Positions 49,401 through 55,400 of a stretch of 64,000 nt of DNA are shown piece by piece (positions within the stretch are counted from its first letter, which is position 1; each line of letters begins with the position of its first letter). Position numbers and translations under genes: made by a program. Source of the stretch: Imbricaverruca yamaguchii (taxonomy: Eukaryota > Arthropoda > Thecostraca > Neoverrucidae); NCBI GenBank assembly GCA_034440575.1, contig JAOTOL010001308.1, forward strand, positions 248,001 to 312,000, in the 5' to 3' direction. The notes below the pieces were generated by a model. It had not been told where the DNA came from and searched no databases. It worked only from the letters and a program-made list of their open reading frames with translations.

Positions 49401-52400
49401 CCAGTACCTCTTCGGGGATGGTGATCAACTCCTCACCTCCCGGCAGCTTCTTGAAGCTGGAGTTGTAGGCCATCTCGTTCACCTTAGGGAGGAGGGAACA
49501 GACCGGTCCCATGAACCCCTTGTCCGAGCTGGTGGGACCGTCAATGGCTGTGATGAGGTGCCGCAGAGGAAGTTCGTTCGTGTGGAGGCAGCAGATGGCC
49601 CAGAACAGCTTTCTCCCCAGCAGCTTCTCTAGGTGGGCGTGGGTTCCCCCTCTCCACCCTGTGTTCTGGTTGGTGGAGTCACCCATCAGGATCTGGAGGG
49701 AGTCGATGGAGTTGTGCTTTTTCAGCAGTTCATACAAGGCCTGAGCAACCTTCAAAGCTGGCTTCTCGGGATGGATTGGTGGCTGAGGCACGAAGTGAGC
49801 CAGATACCTTCCACTTGGCTCTTCAGTTACAGACTCGTGATCTTCCTTGATCATCATCATCTTCAGTTTCCCCGAGCTGTCAGCAACCATTGCCCGGGTG
49901 CGGGGGTCCCTCCTCCCGTCGTAGCCCATGCCCACTATCTTGTCCGTCACGTGCCTTTCCTGGTCCTTCTCCTGGGCCCCGAGCATAGCTCTCTTCCTGG
50001 CCCTGACGAGCTTGCTGGGGTCGCAAGCCAGGTAGGACATTTCAGGAGCCAAGTGCCCAGCAGCAATGAGGTCCTTGAGGAAGTCTGTGGCTATGGCTGC
50101 AGCTGCTGTCGGGGACACTCCGCACCTGAGGCTCGCCCTGGCCGTGTTCAGCACTAGCATGGTGTTCCTCCTGGGTCCCGGACTCTCCAGGTACCTCAGC
50201 ACGAGCCAGGCGGCGTCACCCAGCCTCTCCTCCAAGAGGACATCCACCAGTCTCCTGGCATCCTCCTCCTGCTCCTTCGCCACACTAGCAGGCGGTTCAA
50301 ACACCTCTTCATCCTCTTCCCCCGATCCTCCCTGACACATGAGCTGGTTTACTTCCTCTTGCTGATCCATCAGCCTGCTCTCCACCTCCTCCTGCTTCCT
50401 CATCCTCTTCATGTCTGCTTCCTTCCCTGCAGCTTTTCGTTTAGCTGCTTTTTGCTGACGCCCAGATTCTTTCTTGTCATCACTTCCCATCATCATTTTG
50501 GACTTTTCTCCCCTTTTAGCTCTCTGGGCAGACATCCACCTGAGCTCCATCACCGGTACCTTGCTGGCCTGGGGGCAGGAGCACTTGATGTGAGCCTTGG
50601 TCTGGCACTCCTTGCCGGGGCAGCCAGATCCGGGCTCGTGGCAGAGCAGGATGGTGTGGGGGCAGGTGGTAATGTCCATCAAGTTGTCCAACATATCCAC
50701 CACCTTCTTCCTCTCTGCCTGCTTCGCCCTCCCCAGGGCAACTTCTTCCACTCTTCTCCAGAGCCTCCCCACCTTTGTCACGAGACTCTTCTCTTGAATG
50801 ATCACTGGAGGGCAGAACTTGGCATTAGATCTATGCCACTGGGCCAGGATCAGGGGAGCCAGCTCCTTAGCAATCTCCCCCACACTGATGTTCTTCTTGC
50901 CTCTCTCTTCCTCAATCATTAGCTGCTCCTTGATCAGAATACCCCTCTGGATCACAGTTCTCACGGTCGGCACTTCACTCGGGATAAACTCCTTCCCCTT
51001 TCCAACAAAATCACTCAACTTGCTGCCAGATTCATTCCTGGTCTTTGGCTTGGCTTTAGAGCCCCCTGGACTGGCCGTGACCATCTCTGTAGTCTGGCTT
51101 CTTGCTCGAATATCGAAACCTGAAAAAAAGAAGGCACATTAAAATTGGCACATTCAAATCGTCATTAAAAGGCACATTAAAATTGCGTGATCAGCAAGAA
51201 TCTGATGGTACAGATGTATGAATATTGTGTTAGATAAATGCGAATATCCGCTTCGCTGTGCTGTTTATGACGGTCACAGCTGCACTGACTTGTGCAGTGG
51301 AAGGCAGTTGATGGTTTGGGTTTGTGCTGGTTACACTTTTTGATCTATGGGAGGGGGGGCAATGGGGCTAAGCAATCTGAAGTGGTGGAATGCATTTTAG
51401 CCCCCTTAAAACTTGCCGCAAATGCATGGTAGGTATATGGAAAAGAGGGGGGCAAATGGGAAAAAAAACTATTTTTACTAGTTTTTCCCTCCCAAATCAA
51501 GCGGCTAGATCCGCCTCTGGCTGGCTAAGGCTGTAACATATGACAGTACATATAATACTCTATTAGATGTCTCGAAGGACCCATATAGATAATAGTAAAT
51601 GTTTTAAAATAACTCAAATACAACAAATCTAATAGATCCAAGAATGAAACCTTGTAACCTGACGCTTTTTCCTTGAGTAGGGCCAGGTAAGTCTAAGTGC
51701 GTGCTGATAAATTGCCCTATATCATTATCAATGCCCTTCAGAAGAGGCTTATTTCAAAATAATGGCTTTGTGACAGCATATCCTTGCTATATCAAGCATA
51801 TATAATTATTTCTTGAAATAAGAAGCCACTCTTCCATGTCATTGAGAGCTGATATCGGTGGTGTACCGAACTATTTTCATAAAAGTGCATTTTAACTACA
51901 GAAGGAAGGCTCAAATCGTTTTTTATATACCATACAGCCCCACTTTAAAATTACATTTTACATCAGAAAAAAACTGAGCCCAAGTTCAAATGTGTATTTA
52001 ATCATGACCAAAGGCATCTCACCGAGCCCTAATCCTCAGTGGGCTACAGTTGGTGATTGTCTCTGTGCCATCCTCAGTGGGCTACAGTTGGTGATTGTCT
52101 CTGTGCCATCCTCAGCGGGCTACAGTTGGTGACTGTGTCTGTGCCATCCTCAGTGGGCTACAGTTGGTAATTGTCTCTGTGCCATCCTCAGCGGGCCACA
52201 CTTGGTGATTGTCTCTGTGCCATCCTCGGTGAGCTACAATTGGTGATTGTCTCTGTACCATCCTCGGTGAGCTACAATTGGTGACTGTGTCTGTGCCATC
52301 CTCGGTGAGCTACAATTGGTGATTGTCTCTGTACCATCCTCGGTGAGCTACAGTTGGTGATTGTCTCTGTGCCATCCTCAGTGGCCTACACCAAGCAGGT

Positions 52401-55400
52401 GTCGCGCCGGTCCGTCGACAGCGACGGCATTACCGACTGCCTCGAGTCGAAGGCAGACGACACCTACATCAAGGCCGAGGGCAAAGGTTAGCCGGCAGAC
52501 GACGTGGAGCCCCAATCACGCCCACCATTGGGAGAGTATCATATCAATGCTGTGTCCCGTTTCACGACCTTGCTCCATATCCTGTGTTACTTGGCTGATG
52601 TGAGCGGGTCACGATCTTTTTAGTCTGTACACCCGGGTGTAAAAGTAAATCAATCATCGGTGTACCGAGAGTGTGACGTGGTGTCTCGTCAGGACGTTTG
52701 CTGTTTATTGACGGGATCCCCAGCTGACGAGCGCGCCGGTCCTCTGGCCTGGTACACGGTAAACTGGCTGAGAGCCAGTTGGAACGGCTGTTAATTCACA
52801 ATTCATCATCGTCTTTCCATCCTAGAAGGATGACGTGGTGACAGATCTTCCGCACAGACTTGGTACCAAATAGTTAGAACAAACGTGACGGCCAGGTTTT
52901 GTTTTGCACAGACGTGACGCCCCATATGCAATGCAGATGTAGTGCTCAATCTTCAGTACAGACTTTTTGCGCTATGTCCAGTGCAGACATGCAGCCAAAT
53001 TTTCATCGGAGACGTGCTGTTCGACTCAGTGCTACCTGACTGAGGTCGAGATGAATTTCCCACGATGCATCCATTTTTGGCGTCACATTTCTCAAGATCC
53101 CAAGATTGCACTTAGATGTTATTAACTCTTATTGAAGCCGTACATTCTCACGCGATAATATGTACGGGAAGTCGAGGAAAGTCGACCCAAGTTTTACTTG
53201 AAGAGGGCCTTGGGCTTACGTAGTGCGACTCTGTGTCCCTCAGAGGCTGAGGAGCAGAGCATCTGACCCACAGAGCCCCTCTCCCTGTGTCCATCAGAGA
53301 CGGACGTGTTCGAGTACCTGCGGCGCGAGTTTCCGTACGTGCACGTGTCCGGTGAGACCAAGCGGCGCCTGATGGGACAGTATCGCCAGCAGATGAAGTA
53401 CATCATGAGTCTGGTCGAGCCGATCGAGTCGAGGAAGATCAAAATACGGGTAGGTGCTGATCGTCAACGTCGCAACTACGCCACGTTTCTGACGACTAAC
53501 CAAGTCGAATGCTTTCCTGCAATGATGGCGTACCCGCTTCCTGAATCACCTGTTTCGATGGGGGGTATTTGCGGCGCTGGCGTAAAAGGAACGTTACTGA
53601 GACACTCCCACAAATCCACTGAGATATCCGTGAGTGATAATTACCGAGTGATCCAGGTAGTCGCCGCGCTTTGGGCTTGGTCTGCCAGTGCTGTTGAAGC
53701 CTTCCCGACAGTGTTTTCGAACAAGGCAAAACGCTGGGACAGCTCGGAGTACGACAAGGATGCGTGTTGGTGTCCACGACAACATTCGTCGTTCTGCAGA
53801 AGCGCGGCTGCTCGCGTCGCGATGCCGCCGACCCTGGAGCGGCGCTCGTGCAACGTCGTGGAGAAGGTGTTTGCGTTTGGGTGTTGCAGCCGCCACGACT
53901 GTGACGACGGTGTGACGATGCCGCGATAACGGCCGTGTCTGTCGGCAGCGGCGGGACGTGCTCCAGCGACAGTCGCTGCTGACGGACATCATGCGCCAGC
54001 AGAAGGTGCACGACCAGCGGTTTCGCGAGCTCTCCGACTGCAAGCGCCGCCAGATCAAGATCCGGTGAGTGGACGTCGCGTGCCGGATCAAGCTGTGGTG
54101 AGGCGTCACGGGGTAGTCGGGGGTGGGGATAAGGTGGCCGACCGTAGTGATGGTTCCAGCGGTGCTGAGCTGCGGCGAGGCGTCACGGGGTGGTCGGGGT
54201 GTGGGTAGGGTGGCGGGCTGCAGTGATGGTGTCACCGGTGATGCTGAGCTGTGGCGAGGCGTCACGTGGTGGTGGGGGGTGTGGGTAGGGTGGCGGGCTG
54301 CAGTGATGGTGTCACCGGCGTTGCTGAGCTGCGGCAAGGCGTCACGGGGTGGTCGGGGGTGAAGGTAGGGTGGCGGGCTGCAGTGATGGTGTCACCGGCG
54401 TTGCTGAGCTGCGGCAAGGCGTCACGGGGTGGTCGGGGGTGAAGGTAGGGTGGCCGACCGTAGTGATGGTTCCACCAGCGGTGCTGAGCTGCGGTGAGGC
54501 GTCACGGGGTGGTCGGGGGTGAGGGTAGGGTGGCGGGCTGCAGTGATGGTCCCGCCATCGATGTACGTGTATGCACGTCGGCAGTGTAGCATAGTCGCCA
54601 TTGCACGCGGAGCTCATCAATGGGCTCCGATTGCACTAGCTGCGTGTATTTCGGCTCCGCTGTCACCACGCGGCATGAAGGGCTGATAACTCCAAGTGGT
54701 GAGAGGTTTCAGTGATATTCAGGCTATGTTCTCGTCAAGTTATTTATTTATTTATTTATTTAACAATACATGCCCTCCACGTGCAGTGGCTGTTACGGAC
54801 AGCCATGAGACAAGTGCGTTGATGAGACTCAACGTCGCGGTCGGTTCCTCGTCCGACTGTCGTCAGACGTTCGAACCCTAAGCGACTCTGGTGCTTACGG
54901 CTCGGCGGGTGTGTTTGCCAATCCACACACCTTTGGGACGCCTGGCGACGACTGGGGAAGCAGTTGGTCGAGATGTTGTGGTCCGTGTAGCACATTTCAC
55001 TAAGCCAGCAGTCTGAATGGTGTCAGCATCGCACGCACTCGCAACTCGTCACGACCATTTAGACAAGCTATCGCCGGGCCGTGAATCTAGTTATATTTAA
55101 AAGAGTGCTAAATGATAAGAGCTTGGCGTCTCAAGAGTCAACTGGGTGTTGCACAGGCTGTATAGTTGTACCACGTACAGGGTGGTTCCGAAATGACATG
55201 ATTGGTGTGAAGCGGTCGTGTCAGCTGCCCACTGTGCCGTGTTATGGAATACTGATACGTGGGCCTACCCTGTGTGGTGATGGCTCTGATGGAGGAAAGA
55301 TACACGGCGAACCGTTTTGACTGTCTGAGCGCTGCAGCCCTCTCACGGTGGAGCGTCGCGATTGGTAGATGTCAGGAGCCGGTAGCGGCCAGAGGTTGCA

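Larger units (their letters stand above)
47923..52039 (-). mobile_element. complete 4.1-kb DNA transposon with 8-bp target duplication
   Basis: The element is 47931-52031 (4,101 bp). It has 13-bp perfect terminal inverted repeats TAGGGCTCGGTGA. The target duplication ATCCTCAG lies at 47923-47930 and 52032-52039. Removing the element plus one duplicate restores a normal unit of the 38-bp array. Subterminal inverted repeats (TTTGAGCCTTCCTTC at 48033-48047 and its complement near 51900-51914) extend the ends. The 8-bp duplication and TAGGG end fit the hAT superfamily by structure, but the encoded protein is not a typical hAT transposase in my reading. A tRNA-like relic (48500-48570) and an old hAT-like end (51505-51525) lie inside. 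Confidence 0.95.
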
